The translations under genes and the position numbers were made by a program. A stretch of DNA of 64,000 nucleotides from Astrothelium macrocarpum (lineage: Eukaryota > Ascomycota > Dothideomycetes > Trypetheliales > Trypetheliaceae), in the NCBI GenBank assembly GCA_021030915.1, contig JAGEMR010000009.1:186001-250000 (forward strand), in the 5' to 3' direction. Each line of letters starts with the position of its first letter. Within the stretch, counting starts at the first letter, position 1. Positions 26,337-37,439 of the stretch are shown here, piece by piece. The notes beneath the pieces are model-generated. The model was given only the letters and a program-made list of their open reading frames with translations. It was not told the DNA's origin and did no database searches.

Positions 26337-28667
26337 TCAAGTGGGTTCGCTCGCCCATTTCTCAAATTTTTCTCTCATTTCGAGAGTGATCTGTCGAGGC
26401 ACCTTGTGTACCGCTTCTTCAAAATGAGTTTGGTAGATGAATCCAACGCCATCCGGACTGTTGCACTCTGCAAGACCAAACTCTGCTGCCAGCTTGCATA
26501 TCTGAACTATTTCGGCTCCGGAATATCCTTCAGTCATCTCAGCAAGCGATTCGAGGTCAACCCCCTTATCTAGCGGTTTTGTCCTTGTGTTGATCTCGAA
26601 TATTTGCTTCCTTGCAGAATAATGCGGCGGTCCGATACACAATTTGATGTCAAATCTTCCTGGACGCATGAGGGCCTCGTCCAAAATCTCGGGTTTGTTT
26701 GTTGCGGCCAGTACAAGAACGCCCTTGAAGTCTTCTATACCATCCATCTCATTTAGCAGAGTGGTTAGCACATTGAGGCCATTCGCATTGGTCGAGCTGT
26801 CTCGCTTCGCTGCGATAGAATCAATCTCGTCGAAGAAGAGAATACTCGGACTTGCGGTTCGTGCTTTTTGGAAAATGTCTCTGATGGCGCGTTCTGAGTC
26901 CCCCACATATTTGCTAACAAGTTCCGCACCCTTCACAGCTAAAAAGTTCAATTTTCCCTCGCCAGCAAGGGCCTTGGCTGTTAAGGTCTTGGAGCAGCCC
27001 GGAGGACCGTACAAAAGCAAGCCTTTCTGTGGTTCAATGCCGAAATGTGCCATGGCTTTAGCTCGCTACGATACATTAGCTTTCGCATTGAAATAAAAAT
27101 TTTCTTCCCGTCACTCACGGTGAATGGCCATTCCGTGACTCTTTTCAATTGCTCCTTGACCTCTTCAGATCCTCCAATATCAGACCATTTTACGTTCGGA
27201 GTTTCCAGAAATACTTCTCTCATGGCGGATGGTTGTACAACCCTTTTCGCCACCTCGAAGTCCTCTATTGTTAACTTTAAGTTGTCCAATGAAAAAGCTT
27301 TGTGTGTTTCCGACTCTTGGTCGACAATCCCTTGTTGAGACGACCCCAGAGCTTTGTCTTTGTCCATTTCCCTCTTCATTGATAAGATGCTAGCTTTGAA
27401 GATAAGCGCCTGCAGATCGGCTCCAACATAACCGTGCGTTTCTTCACCGACTTTGTCCAGCAGATTCGGATCGACGGTGGTCATGCTCAGACCATTCAAA
27501 ATGTCCTTACGAGCCTGTGCATTTGGAACAGGTATTTCAATCTCCATGGACAATCGATACGAGACTCTAAGATCGCTGTCAATCTCGTCAAGACGTCGTG
27601 TAGCTCCAATTACTAAGACTTTTGAGCTCTTAAGACCATCAATCTCCTGTGCAAGGATAGATGCAGCCGAATTCTGCGATGAACTTCCAAACTCATGCGA
27701 TCCGGCAAGACTATGGAGGTTATCTAATACCACTAGACTTGGCTGCTGCTGTAGAGCTTCTTTGAATGTACCGCTTATAGCTGATCTGCTGACCGAGCCA
27801 TTTATTCTCATGACTTTCCTCCATGGAGCTTCAGTCAACTTGTTTAGCAATAACGATTTGCCAGTACCACGTGGCCCGTAAAGTAGAATACCTAATTGCA
27901 TCGGCTGTGACATCAATGACGTTGTGAGCCCATGCTCAAACATCCACAAAATTTGATTCAATTCTTGTATCTGGTGGGAGAGGCCCGGGACAGCGTCTTC
28001 TGGAATCTGCAAAGCACTCTCAGGGACCTTTTCTGCAGTTTTCCGGATTTTATTTTGCACGAATTCGATCGTCGTATTCCCACAGAAAGTGTATAGAGAA
28101 AGACTCTGATCCTCGTGGCGCGAAGGACTAATCGTTTCGATAACGAAATGGTGTTTTTGACTTTCTTTGGTAGAGATATCAAATGACATGCCAGGATATA
28201 TAGTTGGCAGTCTATCTATAGAAGATGAGAGTCTTGTAATTTGCATCTTTGAGAGACCTACACAAAGCGTATCGGCTTAGGAGCTCATGATCCGACGGTC
28301 CATTAGGGATATTTCCACCTGTGGAGTTGAGAATTTCTCGGACAGTAACTATCTCGGCTTGCTGCCACTGTCCACCAGGCTCTATAGAAACTGATTGCTG
28401 AAATTTAAATCCGTAGGTATCTTTTAGGAAGTGTGAAATCTTTACGATTCCTTTATTGATACCTCCGTCATTTGAACGCCAGACTATTCCAGGCCCCGTC
28501 ACTCCATCAGCATTCCTCAGGCGGCACAGTTGGCCAGGTCTCAGTGCAAGACTTGTCAGATCGCTGTTCGTAAAGTAGACCCGAAAGGCATTTTCAGCAC
28601 TTTCGGTAGGTAACGGACGTAAAGAAAACTCAACCATGATCCCAGCTTTTCGAAGGCGTTGCTGCAT
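26337..28667 (-). CDS. AAA-ATPase Afg2/Drg1-type (SPATA5-like)
   Basis: Hexameric type II AAA-ATPase needed for cytoplasmic maturation of pre-60S ribosomes, where it releases Rlp24. Three exons: a first of about 140 residues (N domain), a 46-nt intron ending CTATAG, a second exon to TEWPFT, then a GTGAGT...TAG intron and the D2 exon. D1 has Walker A YGPRGTGKS and a substituted Walker B, LVVLDNLHS, in place of the canonical hhhhDE. D2 has YGPPGCSKT and LFFDEIDS with the SRH block ATNKPEILDEALMRPGRFD. GPPGCSKT (not GTGKT) is typical of the Afg2/SPATA5 D2. The start could be 28667 or the next in-frame ATG at 28637. D1 looks catalytically weakened (D-N instead of D-E), while D2 looks fully active. 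Confidence 0.9.
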
Positions 28668-28971
28668 AAACAAATAAGTAAAATTGGTTGTCGATAGTAA
28701 ATTTTGCTAAGCTATTGCAAATCATATCGATAATGCGCCAAAACTCGTCTGAAATTAATTTTGAAAGAATTTCGAGCCCCGAGCGAAATTTGCGACATCA
28801 ATCTAAGCGACTGGTCTCGCTGAGTAAGCACTCGTCTATCTTACGCTTGGGCCAATCTAAAGTTTTAACAACCCAGACACAAAAGCCACACCTCTGATCC
28901 AATCATGAAAGAACTAATTTACTATCATTGATTTGATCAAGACGTTATCTATCTGCACGCTGTCATGCTTG
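28668..28971. promoter_or_regulatory. divergent intergenic region
   Basis: About 300 bp between the afg2 start and the first likely ATG of the plus-strand gene. It must contain both promoters; no specific site was assigned. Confidence 0.45.
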
Positions 28972-30909
28972 ATGCTTCCGCAGCAATGTACATCCGCGTC
29001 ACATCTGTTTCTGGAGGGTGTTGAGTTGCACGTTTCTCGACTCTCACAATCGTATCTACGACCAAGTATTCAGAGACCAGTTACCATTTCATCACGGTGG
29101 TTCAGTCAGATCACAAGGAGACTCGGCTCTGTGCCATGTACTCCTGCTAATGGAATATTGCTGTGGTGTCGCCCGGGAGCCAGGACCCACAACCATCTTG
29201 GTATAAGACGGCTTTACAGCGTTACAAAACGAGCAACAGCAGGAGTCAGAGACACAGCGGGGCCTCGGCCAGAAACTGACCGTCGCTCTCGGCGTGGATG
29301 GAGGAGATTGCAAGAGACTCGACAGAATCCGTCAGCGGTTGAAAACAGTCCGAATGAGCGATCGGATTTAAGAGAACCGGAGGCTGCTGCCGACATCCCT
29401 ATTAGAAAAGTCTCGGATGTCTGGAATTCCCCACCACGTGCAAGAACTCCATCTAATCTTGTAAGGAAGAAAGCAAAATCAGGACCAAGTTCGACAACAT
29501 TGAGTGACGATGTCTCCAATGATTCCAGTGCTAAACTTCACATTCGCCGAGAAAATGGTTCTGCACGGAGTTCTACATTAAAAACTCACTCATACCAAGC
29601 TGTTCCTAGCGCCGAAAAGACATCTGGTGGTATGAATGGTAGATCCACGAAAGCAACAGCCAACTCTAAAACTTTAAGCAATCGCATTTTGGAAGCGCCA
29701 ACCCAAACTCAAAACAATCTATCCTCTGAAACAAGTGTTGCTCAAGTCGAGCGGAATAGAAGTCATGATTTGAATTCCGGAAAGTCACTCTTGGAAGCTT
29801 TGTTTCCAGAAGAGCGGGCGAAGAACCATCTCGATGTAAAGTCGAATAAACCAAAGCGAGTGATTCCGCGATTGCCCTTTGAATCAGTTCATTTTCCTCT
29901 TATCCAACACGCGACACCAGCGCAAAACAAGGGACCGAAGCTACCTCAAGAAAGGCCCCCTGCTTATGATCTGGAGAGTCGGGAAGACGTCGTGCTCCGA
30001 TTCCATGGAACAAGCAAATATCTTGCCGAAAGCGACTTTCGAAGAATCATTCCAGGAGGCCAGCACATCGAAGGATGGCAACAAGATATTGGAAATATAG
30101 AGCGAAGTAAGTCGAATGAGAGGTAGCGGAACACGTTCGATGTTCTTGGTCGCTGACTTTGCTTTTCCCCAGTCATTCCTGGACGCAATCCCTCTACTCT
30201 GGAACGTGAAGAGTCGTACTGTCTTGTCTTCTCATCACCAGCGTCCGCCAAAGCGTACCAGCTAGAGGCCATCCGCTTGCATCGCATGTGCTTCAAACAC
30301 ACTCCAAAATCCGTAACTTCTATGATTCCGCTTCCGCCCGGATTCAAAGTTGATGGTGAAGACGCATATGCAAAACTCCAAAGCTATGCACTCTATCCTC
30401 CCTCTTTGGATACAGACATTCGATTTGAATACCAGCCTTTCGACAAACGAACAGTTCATGAAGTGGTGCGGCAGGACGCCAATCCATTAATGACACGACC
30501 AAATAAGAACAAGCACGAGGTATTACTCCGCATTGATGGTCCTCAACCTACAATCTTCGACGTGCGCAATGCAATCTACAAAGATGGCGTCAATCGAGGA
30601 CTACCGTGGGCGATTACAACAGGTCCTGACAATGGTGTCACGCAATTGAAGCTCGCCATCAGTTTGCATGGTGAATCGCATCGACAGACTCTCAATGGAC
30701 AGGTATCAGAGGACGCAGCCGAGGATGAGAAAAGAAACGATCACTGCCGAACATTTCACAAGTGGGTTATTGCGTTCCAGACGGATGCAGAAGCAAAGCG
30801 GTTTGTACGGGCCTGGCATAAAATGCCATTACCAACGTGGTGGTATAATACTGAATATGAGGAGGTACCTTCTATGGTGCACGCGGAAATGCTCTGGGGA
30901 GATATCTAA
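28972..30909 (+). CDS. unrecognised fungal protein, possibly mitochondrial
   Basis: Two exons (28972-30106 and 30173-30909) joined by a GTAAGT...CCCCAG intron; the junction reads NIER|IIPGRNPS in one frame. About 620 residues. The N-terminus is rich in Arg, Ser and hydrophobic residues without acids (HVSRLSQSYLRPSIQRP, SSRWFSQITRRL), as in mitochondrial targeting sequences. The middle third is Ser/Asn/Lys-rich low complexity. The C-terminal 330 residues look folded, with LRFHGTSKYLAESDFRRIIP, ESYCLVFSSPASAKAYQLEA and a final WWYNTEYEEVPSMVHAEMLW. Several of these pieces resemble RRM-like alpha/beta repeats, but I cannot name a family. An upstream alternative first exon is possible. Confidence 0.68.
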
Positions 30910-31026
30910 AAATGCTGTCAAATCCTTCTATATGCTTCGCCAGCCTATGTGTTCATGTATCATGTACAATATTTCAAGACAATTTCAGAAACCAAATAGC
31001 TCTTGGGTCACACTGCGCGAAAGCGC

Positions 31027-32142
31027 TCAATTTACGGACATGGACATCCTCGGACCAGCAGAGAGTCGTCGTTCACTCTTCAAACATCTCCGCAACTCCT
31101 TACAAGCTTGATAGTAGTGGTGCTGTACACCCGGCGTAGGCTTGATAGGATTGGGTGCTTTGTCCCATCCATGAGGTACACCAGGAACCATATGATAAAT
31201 CACATGCTTCTTCACCTCATCTTCCAACCGTTGCCTCATCCTTTCGCCCTCTGCCAATAGCATATCCCACTCACACGTATACATGATGATATCTTCCGGC
31301 AAACCCTGGAGCATATGTAACGGAGCAACACCAGGACTGAGATACGGATTGCTCATATCCATCGTCGGCGGCTGCAAATACGACTCATCAAACAAATCTG
31401 TAAAGATGGCGGGGAGCTCCTGATCGATCCTCGAACAGGTCTGTCGCCTCTGCTCTCTGGTCTGCGTATAATCCGTCGGCGGATACCACGCCACAATTGC
31501 CGCGATATTGATATTCTTCCTCGACTTGACCAACGTCCTGCCCAAACTCACCGCCTTGGTTGACAACGATCGCGTCTCGCTCACGTCGTCCGACAGCTCC
31601 GCCGCCTCCTCGGCCTCAAACTCCTCCTGTAGCCTCAGCGGCACCGTGAACGCCATATTCGCTCCTGACGAGAAGCCGCTGAGTGCAATTCGATTCTCGT
31701 CGAGGCCCAGCTCGGCGGCATGCTCGGCGATGTAGATGACGGCATCAACGCCATCTTCCACGGCGGTAGGAAACGGATGCTCAGGTGCAAGCCGGTAGTC
31801 GACAGACACACAGACAGCGTTGACTTCACGGACGACGGCACTGGCCCAGCGGGCGTCATCGGTGGCAGTACCGAGGGTGAAGCCACCGCCGTGAAAGTTG
31901 ATCACTACGGGGTAGTGCTTGTCGCCGAGTTTGCGGTGGATGTCGTAGTCCTTGGGCACGTAGAAGTGGAGTATGATCTCGCCCGGTCGAGAGGAGATTT
32001 TGGCCGGGATGCGACGGGTGAAGGAGGGAGGAGGAGGACGTGGGGAGGCGAGGCGGTGGAGGATCATGCCAATGCCCATGAGGACGCGCCAAAATTGGGC
32101 TTGAAGGTGCAAGACCCAGCGTGGACGTTGAGGTCCTGGCAT
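31027..32142 (-). CDS. alpha/beta hydrolase, HSL/fold-3 family
   Basis: Carboxylesterase/lipase-like enzyme of about 371 residues from a single exon. The oxyanion-hole motif HGGGF (INFHGGGFTLGT), the nucleophile elbow GFSSG (GxSxG) and DYRLAPEHPFP are the hormone-sensitive-lipase signatures. The likely acid is the Asp in YTCEWDMLLAEGER, and the His is in VPGVPHGWDK. An insert of about 40 residues rich in Glu/Ser follows the elbow. The first in-frame ATG is 32140-32142 in good context. The N-terminus has a short hydrophobic stretch (LHLQAQFWRVLMGIGMIL) that may anchor it to a membrane. It converges with the plus-strand gene ending at 30909. The substrate is not predictable. Confidence 0.87.
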   Translation of the reverse strand: MPGPQRPRWVLHLQAQFWRVLMGIGMILHRLASPRPPPPSFTRRIPAKISSRPGEIILHFYVPKDYDIHRKLGDKHYPVVINFHGGGFTLGTATDDARWASAVVREVNAVCVSVDYRLAPEHPFPTAVEDGVDAVIYIAEHAAELGLDENRIALSGFSSGANMAFTVPLRLQEEFEAEEAAELSDDVSETRSLSTKAVSLGRTLVKSRKNINIAAIVAWYPPTDYTQTREQRRQTCSRIDQELPAIFTDLFDESYLQPPTMDMSNPYLSPGVAPLHMLQGLPEDIIMYTCEWDMLLAEGERMRQRLEDEVKKHVIYHMVPGVPHGWDKAPNPIKPTPGVQHHYYQACKELRRCLKSERRLSAGPRMSMSVN

Positions 32143-32804
32143 GGTCGTTACTTGTCTGTTGGGGGGTGAAAGCAGTAGATCATGAAAAATTGAAGAGATC
32201 AACAGAGATTGAGAGCAGCCAATTTCATGGAATGATAGTAGGACTTTTTGTAAAGTTGAGAGAATTTTGCACTGCCACGAAATTTATGCAGCAATGGGTA
32301 TGAAGGTGCCATCTGGACGGGTTTTGATACATAAGGTACAGGGGTAGAGAGGCGTGGGAGATGGGCGGATGACGTATCCATCCACTCGCGTTTTTGTCCA
32401 TTTTAGCCAAGCGGCTGACCGTGGCCTCGCACACATCCGAGCCCAGCCCACACTCCAATTTTCCCCTTCTACAACAGGCACAAGACGCGAGGCCAAGACG
32501 CCAGCCACTTGGCTTCTCAGCTTGACTATATCACTTGAGTGGTCATGCTATTGTTTCTGATCGTTCGACTGACTATTACTGATCCAGGTAGGCTCCAGTC
32601 TAACCCTATCGAAACTGACCCAAGCTCCCAAAGTTCAAACGAGTGTAAACCGTCCCAAGTATCCACCCAGACTATACAATGTCGTAAGCGGGCACAAGAA
32701 GCAAAACACGCAACGCCAGTATACCCTACCCATCAACACCGCTGTGAGCCGTCCCATCTGCAATCACCACACGCACCTCAACGCGACACCAGACACTCAA
32801 CACT

Positions 32805-33472
32805 CTAAACAAATTCATACTCATCCTCATCAACCTCCGCCACAGCCTTCACACCCTTCACACCCCCCTTCTTCACCGCCGCACGCTGCTCCACCACCTC
32901 GCCCTCTCCATCCAACACCTCATACTGCTCGCTCACAATCCGTGCCGTCTCATGGTTCTCGAAGCGCTCGACGGCCCTCGCCAGCGCCTGGCTGAGCACC
33001 TGGCTGCCGCCGCTGGGCCCGCGCGCCGCGTCGAACGAGTACGTGATCCCCGCGTCGGGCTCCGGCGCGGCCGACGCCTCGACCACGTCCTCGTCGGCCG
33101 ACGAGTCCGGGCTGCTCGCGGCCGCGGCCGAGCACTGCGTCTCGCCGACGATGTCCTGCTTGCGCGCGAGCTTGTCGCGGTGCGAGAGGTTGGCCAGGTG
33201 TTTGCCGGTTTGGCGGCGGATGGCGGCGTTGACGCTGTGGGGACGGTTGGTAAGATGTGGATTTGTGGATTTAAAGAGAGTGAGGAGGATGTGGGAATGG
33301 ATGGTGGGAGACGAGGGACTTACGTTTGAGGAGACTGACCGCGCGGACGTCTCTTCCCGTTGATGGTCTCGTAGTCGCCGTAGGCCCACTTGCGTTTCTG
33401 TTCCTGATCCCGCTTGGATTCGATGGAGTGGCTGCGGAGGTCGTGGGTAGAGAAGGTGGGCTCAGCGGACAT
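32805..33472 (-). CDS. small conserved-looking fungal protein, function unknown
   Basis: Two exons. The first starts at ATG 33470-33472 with MSAEPTFSTHDLRSHSIESK and is basic (KRKWAYGDYETINGKRRPRG). It is joined through a GTAAGT...CCACAG intron to VNAAIRRQTGKHLANLSHRDKLA. The rest is Ala/Ser/Asp-rich and ends in an acidic tail (AEVDEDEYEFV). About 195 residues, largely disordered, with one helical block (SQALARAVERFENHETARIV). The coding region is GC-rich compared with its surroundings. I do not recognise a family; a nuclear or RNA-related role would be a guess. Confidence 0.6.
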
Positions 33473-34610
33473 GGTGTGAGGAAGAGGTGGTATTTAGGAT
33501 GTTGCAAAGATTGAGAAGGTTTGGCAGGCAGGGTTTTGATACCCTAGAGGAGGCTCTGAAAGAGGAAGAGAAAGATGGAGGGCCTAGGTAGGTCAATAAA
33601 GAGCAGGGCAAGGCTGAATCACTGCCGAAGTGGCAGATGACAGAGAGAGACGGTAGGTGTCTCAGGCAGATGGAGCGTGAGAGTGTACAGGTGAGTCACT
33701 GAAGAGAGGAGCAATTGCGGAGGTGGAAGAAGCCAGAAGGCGCCACGGGTAATTGACGAACAAACTCGAGGCAAAGCAAGGTAGGTAGTTGTGTGGTTTG
33801 GAAGCCGGTTGGGGTGCTCAATAGGGAAACGTGAGAGTAATTCTCAATGAAAGGCAAAGGGCCTATCCAAGCAGGCACGGTGCTTAGAGAGCGATAAGGA
33901 GTGGCCAGGACAAAGGGCAGCGTCATGCGCCATGCTGCGCAAGCTGTTGTCATCGGCTCCCGCTTTCCGCCTCTGCCATGGTCACGCTGGTCATAGCTTC
34001 TCCGACAATGCGAGTAAGCCTCGCTGCCAGGAACCCCATCTTAACCGGAACCGTAATCACTGCCTATTATTATAACGCTTGTTACTTGACTCGGTTCGCC
34101 TGATCGTGTTCCAAAGTCATCAATTCCACACACGAGGTCCACTCCAGTGATTTTTGGGGACTTTTTCTATCCCATATGTAACGATTTATAGCTTTTCTAT
34201 ATGCCGCAAATTATGTTCTAAACTACTTGTTCTCACCAGATTTGTTCGTACGCATCCTCACTGCAGCTCGCTTACACGTCCAATCCTCATAGACATTAAC
34301 TGCCAATCCTTAGTCTACGACGCAGACGAATAGGTATCAAGAACCCTTCTAAACAGTAAGAGCACAAACTTCTCTTGCAATCGGGATCGACGCAGTTCAT
34401 GCAGCAGTCCCAAAATCCGGTGGTACGTGCAATTGCTGATACCGGTTTCGCGCACGATCTCGTCCCGACTACCGCAACAACTCCTCAACCCATGTGCCGA
34501 GGCTACAGTCAAGATGGGCCAGAGTCTCAGGACTTTGTGAATCTGGAGTACATTCTTAAATTTCGTTAGGACGTGATGCCACAATCAATCTCACGGCGGC
34601 CCCCCTTACA
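33473..34610. other. intergenic, no gene seen
   Basis: About 1.1 kb upstream of the small minus-strand gene, down to the stop codon of the amidohydrolase gene. No domain-bearing frame or repeat was found. Confidence 0.45.
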
Positions 34611-35900
34611 CTATTGGTCCTCAAACATGCCAATCAACTTCCCGTCTGCCTTGATTTTCTTGCCACCCTTCCAAACATCCAATACTTTCTTCGGATCGCT
34701 CAGGACGCTGATATCTTGCAATGGATCCTCAGCTAACGCGATGAAATCTGCATCATAACCTTCCTTTAGCCATCCCGATTTTGGTGCTTTTGGTCCCAGC
34801 GTTTCTGGAGCTCGGGCAGTCCCCGCTTCGATGGCTTGGAGAGGAGTCAATCCTGCCTCAACCGCACACTTGAATTCCACCCCATTCATACCATGATTCC
34901 ACGGCGTGGATAACGTATCCAGCCCTAGATCAGTCCCAAGGGCTATCGGAACACCTGCTCTGACGGCCATCTGGTAAGATCGTTTGTGACGCTCCCGGAC
35001 CTGGAGCATCTGCTGGTACGCTTCCGGACTCCAGACGTCGGGATGGCTGGATGCCCACTCAACGGCACCTCTTGTCGCAACTAGTATTGCGCCTTTTTCT
35101 TTCATGAGTTTGATCGACTCTTCATCAAGATACGTGCCATGCTCAATAGTCCAGCAGCCTGCCTTCAACGCCGCCATGATTCCAGGCTTTCCATGGCAAT
35201 GCGCCGCTACCACGACCCTGTTTTTTGCAGCCTCATCTACAATCGCCTTCAATTCCTCGTCGTTAAACTGCTGCATCGTGATGTCATCTCCTTCGCTGGA
35301 GACACCACCGCTGGCAGCGACTTTGATTACACTTGCTCCTCTTCGTATCTGCACCCGCACAGCCTTGATACATTCGGATACTCCATCACAGAGATAGAAG
35401 GGGAAATCATTGTGAATCTTTTCCCAAACTTTCGCTAGCGGAATCGACCTCGCATCACCGTGTCCTGCTGTCGTACTCAACATGCTCACCGCCGAATATA
35501 TGTTTGGTCCCGGCAGCCAGTTCTCTGCAATCACTTGTGCCAGTTGGAGTCCATAGCCAGACACTTCTCTCACTGAGGTGAAGCCAGCATTGATTGTAGC
35601 CATGATATCCCGCGCACTGCGTATCCCCGCTACTGCCATGTTCGTGGATGCCTGTGCATCTACGCTAAATCGATGACTGCCCAGGAAGTGGACATGACAA
35701 TCCCACATTCCGGGCATCAGGATATGGACTTTCTGCGCTGGCAGATTTGCGTATTTGGATGGCAACTTGTTGGTTGTTCCAACGAATGAGATGGTCTTTT
35801 CTAAATAGATCAGAGTCGCATTTGGAATTGGATGTCCGTGACCTGGGATAAGCAAGTCGGCATCGATCCTGACGCGTTCATTGCCAGAGTCGGTCCCCAT
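34611..35900 (-). CDS. metal-dependent amidohydrolase, ochratoxinase/imidazolonepropionase-like
   Basis: Single-exon TIM-barrel amidohydrolase of 429 residues. Metal ligands and catalytic residues are all visible in family order: HVH after strand 1 (MWDCHVHFLG), the probable carboxylated Lys in VIKVAASGG, His in AAHCHG, His in TIEHGTY, and Asp in LGTDLGLD. The small beta-sandwich is formed by the N-terminus (RIDADLLIPGHGHP) and the C-terminal GYDADFIALAEDPLQDI block. The family includes ochratoxinase and Xaa-Pro dipeptidases; it hydrolyses amide bonds of cyclic or aromatic substrates. The exact substrate is unknown. It lies directly beside the accessory island, but nothing shows a functional link. 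Confidence 0.87.
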   Translation of the reverse strand: MGTDSGNERVRIDADLLIPGHGHPIPNATLIYLEKTISFVGTTNKLPSKYANLPAQKVHILMPGMWDCHVHFLGSHRFSVDAQASTNMAVAGIRSARDIMATINAGFTSVREVSGYGLQLAQVIAENWLPGPNIYSAVSMLSTTAGHGDARSIPLAKVWEKIHNDFPFYLCDGVSECIKAVRVQIRRGASVIKVAASGGVSSEGDDITMQQFNDEELKAIVDEAAKNRVVVAAHCHGKPGIMAALKAGCWTIEHGTYLDEESIKLMKEKGAILVATRGAVEWASSHPDVWSPEAYQQMLQVRERHKRSYQMAVRAGVPIALGTDLGLDTLSTPWNHGMNGVEFKCAVEAGLTPLQAIEAGTARAPETLGPKAPKSGWLKEGYDADFIALAEDPLQDISVLSDPKKVLDVWKGGKKIKADGKLIGMFEDQ

Positions 35901-36379
35901 ATTTTGTTATTTGCACCACGTCCGCACTTGTTCGATTTGGCATTCACTTTCGGCAAAAATACAAAAGGTGATATGAAATACAAACACATTTCATGGAGGT
36001 CTATTCAAGCACGATCTGCAGTGTGATGGGGTTATCACGTGTGTTCAGGGGTGGTGCAGGTTGAGGTACGTTCTGACCGGTTTTCTTCTGCTCGTATTGG
36101 AACCAATTGCATACCCATCGCCAAGCAGTAAGATTTAAGTTCATTCTGTTGCATGTGTTATACCTATCAGAAAGAATCTCAACCTTTCTAGAATCCAACA
36201 ACGCAGGGGCCTCCGCAACGCTCGTGGAATTCTTCTTAAACATGTCAGGCCCCATAAGCAGTGTTTTAAAAAGGAATCCGGATACGATTCCGAAATGCCG
36301 AAGTAGCCAAGGATATTGACTCGGAATGCGAAAGTTTCATGGCAACATTGAGTTGAGTGAGTGGGGTTGCCGTAGCTCA
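35901..36379. other. gap with possible gene remnants
   Basis: About 480 bp. A minus-strand open frame (36001-36255, ATG start) and a second frame overlapping it (36141-36380) directly follow the TPR fragment, but neither shows a known domain. They could be decayed remnants of the same gene; this is inference. Confidence 0.3.
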
Positions 36380-37424
36380 CTAAGTATGGCTCAGTGTGTT
36401 AGTGGTTTCAGCTACAGGAAACCAGTAGTCAGAAAAGTCAAAGTCGATGAGCTCATTAAGAAGATCTAAGCAGGCAACAATGCGAACTACAATGTACGTC
36501 CGTGGGACCTTGCCCCACCGCGGTTCTATTTGATTGAGCAATGATGAAATCCGACGGATCTTTGAGTCAGTGTAAGGAGTCCGGTATCCCTGGTCCGGTA
36601 TGGAGATTTCGCGTAGGCGCCTGAGAGCAGCCTTGCCAGTGCTATCCACTGAAAATGATAATGAGATGCCAACAATCGCTTGCAGAAGACACTTGCCCTC
36701 GAGCATGTGTTTATGCCTGTTGCCCGGCACATTCTCTAGTCCTTTTATTGATTCGTGCAACAATATCTCGGCGTTCCTGTACTTCTGTTAGGCGTATAAA
36801 GTTTTTGCTAGCCAGAACTTGCTGAGGAATGTTTCCTCATGCTCTTCGCTCAGCACCTTTTGGTGACTCTGAGCTATTTATTGGAGTAATCGCTCGGCCT
36901 TGGCGTATTTTTTTAGATTGTATAAAGAATGAGCTAGCCAGTATTTGCTCTTGAGTGTATCTAGGTACTCTTCGCCCAGCACCTTTTGCCGGCTTCGAAG
37001 TATTTGTTGGAATAAATCTTCAGCATCGGTATAATTATCTTGGGCGAATAGACAACATGCTAACCACTGTTTGCTTTCGAGTGTGTCTTCGTGTTCCTCG
37101 CCTCGTACCTTCTCTTGAACAAGAACAGTCTGTTGGAACAAGTGTTTGGCTTCAACATATTTCCGTAGTCTACAATGTGCGCGCCAGCATATGCTTACTT
37201 TCAAATGTCTTTTCGTGTTCTTCGCCTAACACCTTCTCTTGACCTCGAACCACTTGTTGAAGCAATTGTTCAGCTTTGATGAACTTTCGTTGGGCATACA
37301 GCGAGTATGCTAATGCTTGTTTATTGGGAAGCGTAATCTTGTGTTCCTCGCCTAATATCTCTTCTTGATCTTGAACCGAGTGCTGGAATAGTTGCTCCGC
37401 AGCAGAGTATTTTCGTTGCTGCAT
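36380..37424 (-). pseudogene. TPR-array fragment, broken
   Basis: At least four tetratricopeptide units of the fungal NLR type (about 42 residues, with the recurring KVLGEEHxxTLxSK turn) are spread over several frames: 37170-37424, 36878-37204 and 36380-36877. Breaks are a frameshift near 37200 and two in-frame TAA codons at 36878-36880 and 36788-36790, each where the array consensus would allow CAA (Gln). After the repeats the frame continues into KVPRTYIVVRIVACLDLLNE and a WFPV block, also seen at the end of regulatory regions in other fungal proteins. The original gene is unknown: it may be a second STAND receptor or the tail of another TPR protein. It lies about 650 bp downstream of the NB-ARC/TPR pseudogene on the same strand. 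Confidence 0.7.
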
Positions 37425-37439
37425 AATTTCATGTCATAG

